Below are positions 46,411 to 56,098 of a stretch of DNA of 64,000 bases, one piece after another. Under the pieces are notes generated by a model. It was not told the origin of the DNA, searched no databases, and was given only the letters and a program-made list of their open reading frames with translations. The stretch is from Salinimicrobium sp050750585 (GTDB lineage Bacteria; Bacteroidota; Bacteroidia; Flavobacteriales; Flavobacteriaceae). The stretch is from contig NZ_JBOJLM010000008.1 of the NCBI RefSeq assembly GCF_050750585.1, forward strand, positions 137,974 to 201,973, in the 5' to 3' direction. Within the stretch, counting starts at the first letter, position 1. Every line of letters starts with the position of its first letter. The translations under genes were made by a program, and so were the position numbers.

Positions 46411-48678
46411 TTATTTTCTTTTCCTGTTCACAAGAGTGAAGGCTCCTGCAAATCCAAGTACAACCGGTATGCCACCTATAAAAAGCAACTCAAACCATGA
46501 TATTCCTTCCGTTGAAACCTGAATGGTGTTATCAATAGGTTCCGGACGTGATGTATCAACGGGAAATTCCCCGTCACTAAACCATTTAAACATTTGAAAT
46601 GTGAATTCGTAATTTCTGGGTCTTAGATTAAACCTTCCCAACTCTCCATTACTCATAAAGTCCGCATCTCCAATCACCACTATTTTCTGTTGTTTATCTT
46701 CAAATTTCCGGGTAACAGCAACTGCTAACGGAGCTTCGCTTCTTAAATCTGTTTGAGGATCAAATACAATGGTATCAGTTTCAAGATCAAAATTTCCAGA
46801 CTTGTTCCATACGGCATCCGAATCAGCTTTGAGTACAGGTATTACATTAAATTTCTTATCGGAATTAATAGAAATTCCCACTGCGCCAGGTAGACTTATA
46901 ACATGTTCATTTTCGAACTCTATTCCTATTTTGGATGCCTCTTCAGCAACTTCAGCCTGTATCAAATCCAGCTCAAACTTTTCACTCTCCTGCAGTAACA
47001 TTCCTTCTTTAAAGGTGAGGCCAAATTGTTCGATGATTGGATTTAGGAGAGATTGTTTTCCCGGTTCCCCCGCGATAAGCATATTACCGCCTGCTTCAAC
47101 ATAATTGTTAATTTTCTGCGCCTGTTCCTCAGAATATGTATTAAAAGGATCTGCGATCACCAAAGCAGCAAGATCTATAGGAATTTCTTGCACACTGTCA
47201 ATGGCAATTTCTACAACATCAAACCCTTTGTTAATAAGAGCTCCTCGAGAATTATTTGTATTGGTCAGATCTTTATAAGACCTGTCGCCGGTGAGGTCAA
47301 TTCGTCTTTCATCATTTCCCGAAAGGACTCCTACAACCGGAGGTTCCTGTAAGAGACGTTTTATTGCAGCTGAAATTTCTGCTTCTTCAGGGTATGTCAC
47401 CATATCAAAAAACATTCTGAGAAACGTGCTCCTACCCTCGTATTCTACAGTTCTTACAAATAGGTTGAGTTCGGGCACCAAGTCGATTTGCTCCCTTATT
47501 TCTTCCGGAGTGAGAAGATCCTCGAAATCATATCCATAAGCAATTGCAGCCTGCCTACCTCTTTCTTCTAAAGTTTTCTCTGTACTATCCCTACTGTTAA
47601 GGGAATAATCGTAATAAGGAACATACCTCATTTCCAAATCCGGCAGAAATCGTGTGTACTTGTCAAACTGGTTGAGGTCCATGATCCGGTATTTGGGAGC
47701 CCCCACATTTGCCCAAACATTTAATACATTCACATATGTGGTAATTGTGAGAGGCTCTTCAAGTTTTTCAAGAAGTTCCTGACTGTTTTGCGTTAGGGTT
47801 TGCTCCTTAAATCTGGTAGTGTCATAATACACATCGAAAGCCGGCAGTGAACTGAAATATCCTATAAACAAAACCACAATCACTACTAAAGCATACCGGG
47901 TTGCCATTACCATTGAAGACCGAATTTCTCTACCACTGTTTAATCTCATAATAGTAAGGAGGAGGAACAAACCTATCACCAGAATAAAATAGATAAGATC
48001 TTTAGTACTGATGAGACCATTTATAAAATTGTCTGCTCTCCCCTGAATGGATATCCAGTAGGTTATATCTCTTACATAATCTATACTTTGCCCAATTTCA
48101 CCAACAAAATTAAGGGCTGCGAGAACTGCTAAAGTACTAACGGCTGCTACGACCTGGTAGGAAGTAAGGCTAGACATAAATAGACCAATAGCGGCATATG
48201 CGCAAATAAGAAGGTACAATCCCAGAATTCCCCCAATTAAGAATTTAAAATCAAGGTTCTCAATGAAAAAGGCTCCGAAACCTACGATCAACATTAATAC
48301 AAGCACTAACAGGAAACCGTAGAGCATCATGGAGAGGAACTTACCCAGAATTATCTGTCGATTAGTGACAGGAGAAGAAAGAAGAAGTTTTAGGGATCCA
48401 CTACTCAACTCACGACTCATTAGTCCCATGGTCAATAAGGGAATATACAGGTATAGCTTATTCTGCACTGCGGCAAAAAAGCCTTGATTCCCTCCAAAGA
48501 TGTCCATGGTCAATCCCTTCACTGGGTATCCCAGTTGTTGCTGAGCTTCACGGGCTTCGAGAAGTTCAACAAAGTTGACTCCACATTGAATTATAAATAT
48601 TATTAGGATTAACCATGCAATTGGAGAATAGAACAAAAGGCTCAATTCCAACTTGGCTATTTTCAGTATTTTCTTCAT
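46411..48678 (-). CDS. GldF-GldG fusion (ABC-2 permease plus GldG-like domain), copy 2
   Basis: A 755-residue paralogue of the protein at 43144, collinear throughout: SPIAWLILIIFIIQCG at the start, MSRELSSGSLKLLLSSPV, the seventh helix near 263-283, GGNMLIAGEPGKQSLL and VIGDADFMSNGE, with a final helix near 730-750. The two copies are clearly duplicates that have diverged, which suits a heterodimeric transmembrane unit served by the single ATPase between them. Seventy-six bases separate it from the PKD-like lipoprotein gene upstream. Confidence 0.9.
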   Translation of the reverse strand: MKKILKIAKLELSLLFYSPIAWLILIIFIIQCGVNFVELLEAREAQQQLGYPVKGLTMDIFGGNQGFFAAVQNKLYLYIPLLTMGLMSRELSSGSLKLLLSSPVTNRQIILGKFLSMMLYGFLLVLVLMLIVGFGAFFIENLDFKFLIGGILGLYLLICAYAAIGLFMSSLTSYQVVAAVSTLAVLAALNFVGEIGQSIDYVRDITYWISIQGRADNFINGLISTKDLIYFILVIGLFLLLTIMRLNSGREIRSSMVMATRYALVVIVVLFIGYFSSLPAFDVYYDTTRFKEQTLTQNSQELLEKLEEPLTITTYVNVLNVWANVGAPKYRIMDLNQFDKYTRFLPDLEMRYVPYYDYSLNSRDSTEKTLEERGRQAAIAYGYDFEDLLTPEEIREQIDLVPELNLFVRTVEYEGRSTFLRMFFDMVTYPEEAEISAAIKRLLQEPPVVGVLSGNDERRIDLTGDRSYKDLTNTNNSRGALINKGFDVVEIAIDSVQEIPIDLAALVIADPFNTYSEEQAQKINNYVEAGGNMLIAGEPGKQSLLNPIIEQFGLTFKEGMLLQESEKFELDLIQAEVAEEASKIGIEFENEHVISLPGAVGISINSDKKFNVIPVLKADSDAVWNKSGNFDLETDTIVFDPQTDLRSEAPLAVAVTRKFEDKQQKIVVIGDADFMSNGELGRFNLRPRNYEFTFQMFKWFSDGEFPVDTSRPEPIDNTIQVSTEGISWFELLFIGGIPVVLGFAGAFTLVNRKRK

Positions 48679-48754
48679 TAATAGGTGAGGTTAGGATGTA
48701 GTGAACCTGACAACATCGATAAATGCTGCCAGATCACCTTACATCATAAAAAAA

Positions 48755-50287
48755 TTAAAGTTGTATTCCTAAAGCTGTGATTCTGGAAAAACCTTCATAG
48801 CTCGTAATATTTGAAGTATCCACATTACCTAAACCAGTATTAATAAGAGGTAACAGATACACTTTACCTTGAGTATTATCATATGAGGACATTAGTAGGG
48901 CATCGTTGTTCAGCGGCAAGTAATCATCTGTACTTCTAAATGGATAATCTGCCTGCTGGTAGACCTGTAAAGTGGTTATTTCTTCCCCTGCAGGCAAGGT
49001 ATAGCGTTCTTCTACCTGCAAACTTGATGACGCAAATAAAACTGCATAAATTTTGGTTGTGGTCGCGTAATAAAGTATTCGTTGATCATCCAAAAAAGCA
49101 AAATACTGCGCCTCATTAATTTCAGGAGCCTGACTTAGATCAAAATAGGCTATTGGTGCGGGTGGGAAAATATCTGGATAAATACTTTGTCCCCCATCAA
49201 AAATATACAATCCAACTTCCCCTGATGCCTCATCTTGTAAAACATGACGGAAATTCCCATTGGTGCCTGCGCTTGCAGCCAGATTTTTCTTTCCTGAAAG
49301 ATTAGCCGGATCAAATTCTGCACCTTCATCACCAGGTATCAAATGCATTGTTCTATCCCCAAATTGAGTAAGCGAAGGTTGGTATATAAAACGTTCTAAT
49401 TCTTCACTGTAAAAATTTAAGGTTACTGCAGGATTGGCAGCTGGATTTACAGCAAAAACTTCCGGCACATCATAATCTGATGTGAATGGAACTCCAAATT
49501 TTCGGGATACACCTAAGAAAGTAGAAGTAAGTTCTCCATTATTCACTATAATACTTCCCTGATTTACCGCATCCAGTTTTTGTGGATTAAAAGACTCAGG
49601 AGCTACGTAAAATAAGCCACCATCAGTCCCGGCCAAACTGTAATCCAACGGGTTAATTTTATAAATCATTTCATCGGTAATTCCTATTATTGCATTTTCA
49701 CCGAAGATCGTATAACCTTTTAACTGTTTAGTAATACCAGGAATAGTAGTCCCATTAAGGGTTGAAAATACATTGTGCTTTACATCAGTTGAAGCAAAAT
49801 CAGGCGTTACCTCTGGACTCATTATATGACTCAAATCCGTGTTTATTCCATCAGGTGTTTCTGCCACGACAATACCTTCACCAATACTATTCAATATCCT
49901 TAAAGGCCACGTCATAATATAGTCTATGCCCGTTTGCCCGTCAGTTACCGTATAAACCAATTGATGAAAATCACCCGGTTCCGTGGAACTAAAGATAATC
50001 TCACTATTAAGGTTTCGTTGTTCCCCTAGTACCTGATATACAGTATCATCGGGTTCTAGATTAATTTTCCATTCATAGGAGAGCCTCTCCTCAGCCAGGC
50101 CATCTGTTACCAGATCTGGTTCTACAATAAGATTTTCAAACTGGTAAATGGTAAGATTGCTTATTCCGGAAGTATCAATTTCCACACCTTCTATGGTGTT
50201 TACATCCAGCGTGCTTTCATCCTTAAAACAGGAATGCAGAAGAGCGGCAACAAAACATAGTGCCATTATTTTTATAAGAGTTTTCAT
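48755..50287 (-). CDS. PKD-like family lipoprotein
   Basis: A 510-residue outer-membrane lipoprotein. Lipobox LLHSC (Cys 20) is followed by FKDES, an acidic surface-export signal. An Ig/PKD-like segment (about 60-130) with YEWKI and VYTVTDGQTG precedes a long region of predicted beta-propeller-like strands. The family regularly accompanies SusC, SusD and DUF4843 genes in Bacteroidota; its role is probably in ligand capture at the surface. Fourth gene of the SusC-led operon. Confidence 0.85.
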   Translation of the reverse strand: MKTLIKIMALCFVAALLHSCFKDESTLDVNTIEGVEIDTSGISNLTIYQFENLIVEPDLVTDGLAEERLSYEWKINLEPDDTVYQVLGEQRNLNSEIIFSSTEPGDFHQLVYTVTDGQTGIDYIMTWPLRILNSIGEGIVVAETPDGINTDLSHIMSPEVTPDFASTDVKHNVFSTLNGTTIPGITKQLKGYTIFGENAIIGITDEMIYKINPLDYSLAGTDGGLFYVAPESFNPQKLDAVNQGSIIVNNGELTSTFLGVSRKFGVPFTSDYDVPEVFAVNPAANPAVTLNFYSEELERFIYQPSLTQFGDRTMHLIPGDEGAEFDPANLSGKKNLAASAGTNGNFRHVLQDEASGEVGLYIFDGGQSIYPDIFPPAPIAYFDLSQAPEINEAQYFAFLDDQRILYYATTTKIYAVLFASSSLQVEERYTLPAGEEITTLQVYQQADYPFRSTDDYLPLNNDALLMSSYDNTQGKVYLLPLINTGLGNVDTSNITSYEGFSRITALGIQL

Positions 50288-50332
50288 AAGATCATATTTT
50301 ATTAAAATTTTAAATCCCTCACTTTTTCAAAT

Positions 50333-51040
50333 TTAATACACGGGAATAATAGGCTCTCCTTCATTAGGTCCATCATCATGAACAAGCGGTGCATCGGGAT
50401 GTTCAGCATTATATGCACGAATGTAATCACCATAAGCCTTTCCTAAAGCCTGAGCTCCTGTCGCTCCTAAATCTCGGTAATCGTTTATGCTAAACGTAGT
50501 CATCCCGGTAACCTCTATGAATATCCGGTAAGCTTTGGTGCTTGGATAACTTGTAAAAAAGTAACGGAAATAAGTCCAGGCAGGGATAATTATCTTATTG
50601 CTCCAGATTATTTTAGTCGAACTCGCCTCCAGAATCCCTGTAGAAAAATCATCCGACTCAACTAAAGTGACATGCAGCGACACTGAGGTGTCATCTAAAA
50701 CCGGAGATTTTTTTAATTTAATTATCAAATTCCCGCTAAAAGCTCCTGCCGGTACTTTTGCCTCAATAATTTCATAAAGTTCTGGGTTAGCAGTAGTGAG
50801 AGAATCATCTATGATCTGTACATCAAAGTATCTGTCAACAGCACTGCTATTTCCTAATATATTAACCGGAACTTCCAAGAGATATTCATTTGAAGGATTC
50901 TGGACAAAGGAATACTGGATAGAATCATTAACAAAATTCACAGCAGGTTCAGCCTCAAAGGCACCAATCTCATCCCGCTCACAGGATACCCCGAAAAATC
51001 CCAGCACCATGACTATTAAGAAAGTATATATATTTTTCAT
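50333..51040 (-). CDS. DUF4843 domain-containing surface lipoprotein
   Basis: A 235-residue lipoprotein with Cys 20 in FGVSC, followed by ERDEIG, again an acidic export signal. The DUF4843 pattern is seen in VNFVNDSIQYSFV, the beta-rich middle, and the conserved WTYFRYFFTSYPSTKAYRIF segment. Function unknown; the family travels with SusC/SusD and PKD-like lipoproteins, as here. Thirty bases behind susD. Confidence 0.87.
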   Translation of the reverse strand: MKNIYTFLIVMVLGFFGVSCERDEIGAFEAEPAVNFVNDSIQYSFVQNPSNEYLLEVPVNILGNSSAVDRYFDVQIIDDSLTTANPELYEIIEAKVPAGAFSGNLIIKLKKSPVLDDTSVSLHVTLVESDDFSTGILEASSTKIIWSNKIIIPAWTYFRYFFTSYPSTKAYRIFIEVTGMTTFSINDYRDLGATGAQALGKAYGDYIRAYNAEHPDAPLVHDDGPNEGEPIIPVY

Positions 51041-51070
51041 CGTTTCTTTTACTTTAATTATTTGATTCTG

Positions 51071-52549
51071 TTACCTGTTACCAAATTCTATTTCATTATC
51101 GGGATAGGGAAGTACGTAGATATCATCATCAGGAATAATATTGGAATTATTTATCCCGGGAATTTTCGTTTCACCCGTCCTCTTATAATAATAGAAGAGT
51201 TGTCCCTCAGTAAGAAACTCTTTCTGATACTCCTTCCTTACCTCTGCAAGGATCTCTTCTACTGTTGAATTAACAGAAAGATTATTCAGGATACCTCTAC
51301 TCTTACGAACTTCTTCTATATACATAATAGCTTTCCCCAGGTTACCAGTTTTAGCATTTGCCTCAGCAGCGATATAATACATCTCGGGAAGCTTGATCAA
51401 TGGCATTTGGTTAAATGTTTCGGTGGAAATGTTGCGTTGGAGTAGTTTGATGTTCGCCACTCCTTTAGATTGGGTTTCCATGAATGTATTAAATCGAACA
51501 TCGGCCAATCCTATTGTAATACTATCTGTTTCATATATTTGTCTCACATATGAGGAAGTGTAATAAACGGCATTTACGTTATTGCTAGCTTCCGTATTAG
51601 CTGTGAGTTGATCATTAATAATATCTGCAAAGGCATCAATATCAAGAGAAAACAAAAGTTCCTGATAGAAAATTTTGTCTGATGCAACCGGATAGGTTTC
51701 TGAATTTATTAATTGGGCAAAAGAATTTTGTATTACTTCCTCTGCTGCATTGGCGGCCTTTTGTTGCTCTCCCTCCCATTGAAAAACCCTTGCCTGCAAA
51801 CCTTTCACTGCGTAATAATTCATGCGCTGTTCCCGGTTATCATAAAAGCCTTCTCTATTAGCATCATTGAAATAATCTTCTGGACGCTCCTCGTTATAAA
51901 CAGGATCCGAGTTTAAGAGACCAAGAGCCTCCTCCAAATCTTCGTGAAGAAGCTCAAAGGTGTCTGAATAGGTTCGCTGGGGAGTAACGTTCTTGGAAAA
52001 GGTTTTGACATAAGGAATTGTATATTCTCCCATTAAACCCTGCCTGTTTTCTAAGTTTCCGTGACCAAATAAACGCAATAGATCGAAATGCAGAAAAGCT
52101 CTTAGTCCCAGAAGTTCTCCCCGTATTAGAGCATAATCTATCTCTCCGAGAACTCCTCGATTTTTGTCAGTCATTTCCAGAGCCAGATCAATATTGGCAA
52201 TGACATTATAAGCCTTTGACCAAATCCCCTCTATTTGACCAGAGGAACGCACACTTTCATAATTAAATTGTTGTATACTGGAATAGACCCCCTGAACCGG
52301 TAGTGCAGCATATTGCTGACTTAATAAATCTACCATGTTCCAGGTCATATCTTCGGCATATAGTTCTTCAGCAGTCATACCAAGATAGGCTCCTATTAGT
52401 GCATCTTTGAATCCATCGCTAGTCTCAAATTGTTCCTCAGCACTTAATTGCATACTGGATTCTTCATCAAACCAATCGCTTTCACAGCCCGTATTAACGA
52501 CTACAAATAATAGTATTAATACTGTTTTTATAATATTCTTATTATTCAT
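51071..52549 (-). CDS. SusD/RagB-family nutrient-binding outer-membrane lipoprotein
   Basis: A 492-residue lipoprotein (lipobox NTGC, Cys 22, followed by ESDWFDEE). TPR-like helices and the family landmarks are present: the TSDGFKDALIGAYLGM N-terminal helix, GELLGLRAFLHFDLLRLFG (an almost universal SusD motif) and the C-terminal EFLTEGQLFYYYKR. It forms the lid over the SusC barrel and takes part in substrate capture. Nine bases separate it from susC. Confidence 0.95.
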   Translation of the reverse strand: MNNKNIIKTVLILLFVVVNTGCESDWFDEESSMQLSAEEQFETSDGFKDALIGAYLGMTAEELYAEDMTWNMVDLLSQQYAALPVQGVYSSIQQFNYESVRSSGQIEGIWSKAYNVIANIDLALEMTDKNRGVLGEIDYALIRGELLGLRAFLHFDLLRLFGHGNLENRQGLMGEYTIPYVKTFSKNVTPQRTYSDTFELLHEDLEEALGLLNSDPVYNEERPEDYFNDANREGFYDNREQRMNYYAVKGLQARVFQWEGEQQKAANAAEEVIQNSFAQLINSETYPVASDKIFYQELLFSLDIDAFADIINDQLTANTEASNNVNAVYYTSSYVRQIYETDSITIGLADVRFNTFMETQSKGVANIKLLQRNISTETFNQMPLIKLPEMYYIAAEANAKTGNLGKAIMYIEEVRKSRGILNNLSVNSTVEEILAEVRKEYQKEFLTEGQLFYYYKRTGETKIPGINNSNIIPDDDIYVLPYPDNEIEFGNR

Positions 52550-52558
52550 GATCTCTGA

Positions 52559-55500
52559 TTAAAAATTAGTGGTTAGAGAAAAAGACATGGTACGGGAGAA
52601 AGGATACAATGTTCCCCGTTCGATTTCAATAGAAGAGAATTTCACTACATTATTCATATTGAAACTTAACCTAAGTCTCTCTATTCTTAACATATCTGTG
52701 ACATTCTCTTTAAATTCATAATATGCATTGATCGCAGCCAAATCAAGTTCCCGTCTGTCCTGAACAAAACGTGAGGTAGGTCTGGTCATCTCATTTACAA
52801 AAGTGTACATTCCTCTTTCATAGTCATATACCCTCAATCCTTTGAAACGGGTCTCCTGTCCCTGGTACTGCCATCTGCCAGTCAATACACGTCTGTCAAC
52901 GTTATAGTTCATGTCAACATTCTCTACTTTATCGACAAGCGTTTGATTGTAGATTTGTCCTCCGCCGAGATACCGCGCTGTTACACTTAATCCAAATCCT
53001 TCATACTCTCCTGAAACTCCGAAAATCCCCCGATATTCTGGATTATTATTTCCGACAACCTTCATATCATCTGCATCCCACTCATAAGTAAGGCTACCAT
53101 CTCTTTTCACAAATATCTCACGTCCAGTAGCCGGGTCTATTCCTTTGGAAGGAACTGCCCATATAGCGTCCATTGACATACCATCCTCATACTTCAATAC
53201 TGGTTTATTGTTTTCAGTGTCGGCAGCAATCTCATTTTGTCTCTCGTTAAAGCTCTTTAGAGCATTGGAAAGCTCCACAATTTCATTCTTGTTTGTAGCA
53301 ATACCGAAATTGAGGTTGATGAAATTATTTCCTTGAGACCAAACCAGGTAAGAAGCGTTAGCGTCAATTCCGGTATTCTTAACTCTACCCAGATTTTCCT
53401 TTACACTATTAAAACCCGTAGAATAAGGAAGGGTTATGTCTGAAATAAGATTTTCTGTATAACTTTGGTAATAGTCCAACTTCAAATTAAAGTTTCCAAT
53501 TTTAGCATCAATACCTCCATTATAATCGAATTTCGTTTCCCATTGCAGATCCGGATTTCCCATCTTCAAAAGATAAGAACCTGGAAATCCCTGGTAGAAT
53601 TTATCCTGATAATAGGCATAGGTAATAATCGACTGGTTGACGTTGAAATTCTGATTTCCTGTAGAACCAAGGGAACCTCGAATCTTCAATTGACTTACAA
53701 AAGAATCTTTCAAAAATTCTTCATTGTGCAAGTTCCAGCCAAGACCTAAACTCCAAAAGGTAGACCATCTCTTATCAGCGCCAAATTGGGAGGAGGCACT
53801 GGTTCTAATGGTAACATCACTAAGAAAGCGATTGTCATAAACATATGATCCAACTCCTAAGAAGCCAAGCTCCCTGGACAACCCGCTAATTCCCGTTGGC
53901 CTGGAATCCAGTGCATACGCTCTGGCAAATGTTATATTATTCAATCTACTGCTGGGAAAACCTTCAGCCAGATGTTGAACTTCATTATACTTATTCTCAC
54001 TTATGTTAAGTCCGGCATTGAAGAATATAAAGTGTTCAGATATATTTCTCGAATATTGAAAGTTCTGGTCTGCTGAGAAATAAGAGCTTTTTCCATTATT
54101 CACTTGATAAGACCCCTTTCGTTCCGTATCTGTGTAAGTATCGAACATCGTATGACCTGCGGGATAAAATTCGTCAGCATCACTTCTTTTGAGATCAATC
54201 CCAATTCTTGTGATAGATTTAATGGAAGGGGCAATTTGCCATTCCATATAAAAATTATTTATAAGGTTCAGATAACCCGATTCATTCTTTAAATCCAATG
54301 TAGAATTGTAAAGTGGATTGGTAAAAACAATACCCGCATCCTCATCTAATACTTCAGAATAATAAGGGATACTACCGTCCAAACTTCTTGCCCGCCAATA
54401 GGGATTCATCATTGCATATTCGTTAAATTCCCCATAGGAAGACTCCTGTCCCTTGTTACCAATTACAGTTGTAATATTTCTAAATTTTAAATTCTCAACA
54501 TTATACATGGCAGTGAGGCTTCCCCCGATGTTTTCCCTATAGGATCCTTTCATTACTCCAGGTTCATGCTGATAATTCAGGTTGGCAAGAATTCGTAAAT
54601 TGTCACCTCCTAATTCTACACCAAGGCTATGCCTGGTTCCAATTGCATTTCGCAAAGGAATTGCCATCCAATCTGTATTAAGACCTTCCTTTGCCAGTTT
54701 CAAACGGGCATTATATAATTGCTGCAATTGAATATAATCATCTGCATTTCTGGAAAGATAATAGCCGTCTAAAGTCTCAGCCTCCAATTTTTCTAAGGAA
54801 TTGGTAAGATTATAACTTGACAGGTCCGGCAATTGAACATCAAAATTAGCGGTATATGTTATTCTCGTTTCTTCTCCACTAATCGCATCTGTTTCTATTA
54901 CCACAACTCCGTTTGCAGCTTTTGATCCGTACATCGCCTTTGAAGCTGCGTCTTTTAGAACTGTAAGTCTGTTTATCCGATTGAAATCGAGATCGAAAAT
55001 TCGTTCTACAGAAACTTCAAAGCCATTAAGGATAAATAATGGTTGATTAGGATTCTTTAGGTAATTCCCCTTAAACCCCTGGGTTTGATTATCTGCAGGA
55101 AAAGTAGAAGACCCCCTTATCTGCATATCAGGCAATGCGTTAGGATTTGATCCAAGATCAAAGTTTTCCATGATAACAATAGAGGGATCTATATTCTGAA
55201 GGGCCTGAAAAACATTTGCATTTCCCCTTCTACGAAGTTCCTCACTGGTCACAGTAACAGCACTTCCACTAAAACTGTTAGGGTCACGCTCAAATATACC
55301 TGTAATTATTACTTCAGATAATTCTCCAATTTCCTGTTCCATGGTAACATTGATCTGGATTTGATTGTTAACAGGGATTTCCTGAATCTTGTAACCGATG
55401 TGTTGGAAGACAAGAGTATCCTGTTGTTGTGCGGCTATCCTGTACTCACCCTCCAGATCTGAAATAACTCCCCTTCCGGAACCCTTTAAAATTACGTTCA

Positions 55501-55969
55501 CACCAGGAAATGGATTTCCCATCTCATTTAAGATTCTTCCTGATACAATGGATTGCAAAGGCTCTTTAGAATTTGAGGGACGTGTTTCAGGAGTGGATTC
55601 AGCGGCTTCTTTCGCAGTTAACAGGATCTGCTCATTTATTATAGTGAAATTTGTCCGTGTGTTAAAAAAGATTTGCTCAAGAACATTCTTTACTAATTTT
55701 CGTTCTACTTTTACAGAAATTATTCTGTCTAGATCGACATCTGCTGTTTTGTAGACAAAACGAAAGTCTGTCCTGCTTTCAATTTCATCTATTAAACGTT
55801 CGATGGTAACATTATCCAGATCTAATGATACATTTTGTTGTTGAGAATAAGAGGTATTGGCATGAATTGAAAAAAGGGCTGAAAAAATGAAGAGCATACT
55901 CAGCTTCGTTTTCCTAAAATCTTTAAGAAAAAAGTGAGGACTTCTTTTTAGGATAAAAAGAATTTTCAT
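52559..55969 (-). CDS. SusC/RagA-family TonB-linked outer-membrane transporter with STN signalling domain
   Basis: A 1136-residue receptor. Signal peptide about 1-42; STN domain about 45-120 (VTIERLIDEIESRTDFRFVY), which in this class talks to a FecR anti-sigma factor; carboxypeptidase-regulatory-like beta domain about 140-212; plug about 225-365; then a 22-strand barrel ending in an aromatic residue (TTNF). It imports a ligand under TonB control and signals its presence to the FecR-sigma pair encoded upstream. The 129-base gap to fecR should hold the sigma-dependent promoter. Substrate is unknown; no glycosidase is nearby. Confidence 0.95.
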   Translation of the reverse strand: MKILFILKRSPHFFLKDFRKTKLSMLFIFSALFSIHANTSYSQQQNVSLDLDNVTIERLIDEIESRTDFRFVYKTADVDLDRIISVKVERKLVKNVLEQIFFNTRTNFTIINEQILLTAKEAAESTPETRPSNSKEPLQSIVSGRILNEMGNPFPGVNVILKGSGRGVISDLEGEYRIAAQQQDTLVFQHIGYKIQEIPVNNQIQINVTMEQEIGELSEVIITGIFERDPNSFSGSAVTVTSEELRRRGNANVFQALQNIDPSIVIMENFDLGSNPNALPDMQIRGSSTFPADNQTQGFKGNYLKNPNQPLFILNGFEVSVERIFDLDFNRINRLTVLKDAASKAMYGSKAANGVVVIETDAISGEETRITYTANFDVQLPDLSSYNLTNSLEKLEAETLDGYYLSRNADDYIQLQQLYNARLKLAKEGLNTDWMAIPLRNAIGTRHSLGVELGGDNLRILANLNYQHEPGVMKGSYRENIGGSLTAMYNVENLKFRNITTVIGNKGQESSYGEFNEYAMMNPYWRARSLDGSIPYYSEVLDEDAGIVFTNPLYNSTLDLKNESGYLNLINNFYMEWQIAPSIKSITRIGIDLKRSDADEFYPAGHTMFDTYTDTERKGSYQVNNGKSSYFSADQNFQYSRNISEHFIFFNAGLNISENKYNEVQHLAEGFPSSRLNNITFARAYALDSRPTGISGLSRELGFLGVGSYVYDNRFLSDVTIRTSASSQFGADKRWSTFWSLGLGWNLHNEEFLKDSFVSQLKIRGSLGSTGNQNFNVNQSIITYAYYQDKFYQGFPGSYLLKMGNPDLQWETKFDYNGGIDAKIGNFNLKLDYYQSYTENLISDITLPYSTGFNSVKENLGRVKNTGIDANASYLVWSQGNNFINLNFGIATNKNEIVELSNALKSFNERQNEIAADTENNKPVLKYEDGMSMDAIWAVPSKGIDPATGREIFVKRDGSLTYEWDADDMKVVGNNNPEYRGIFGVSGEYEGFGLSVTARYLGGGQIYNQTLVDKVENVDMNYNVDRRVLTGRWQYQGQETRFKGLRVYDYERGMYTFVNEMTRPTSRFVQDRRELDLAAINAYYEFKENVTDMLRIERLRLSFNMNNVVKFSSIEIERGTLYPFSRTMSFSLTTNF

Positions 55970-56098
55970 AAATTTAAGTTGTTTCTAGGTGGTTATAAAT
56001 TTTAATCACTTATCAAAATCGGGAAATGTGTCACCATTTTCCGGTTTTTTTTTGGGGTCAGATATATTCCATATGTTCGAACTTTTAGTGGTTATGGG

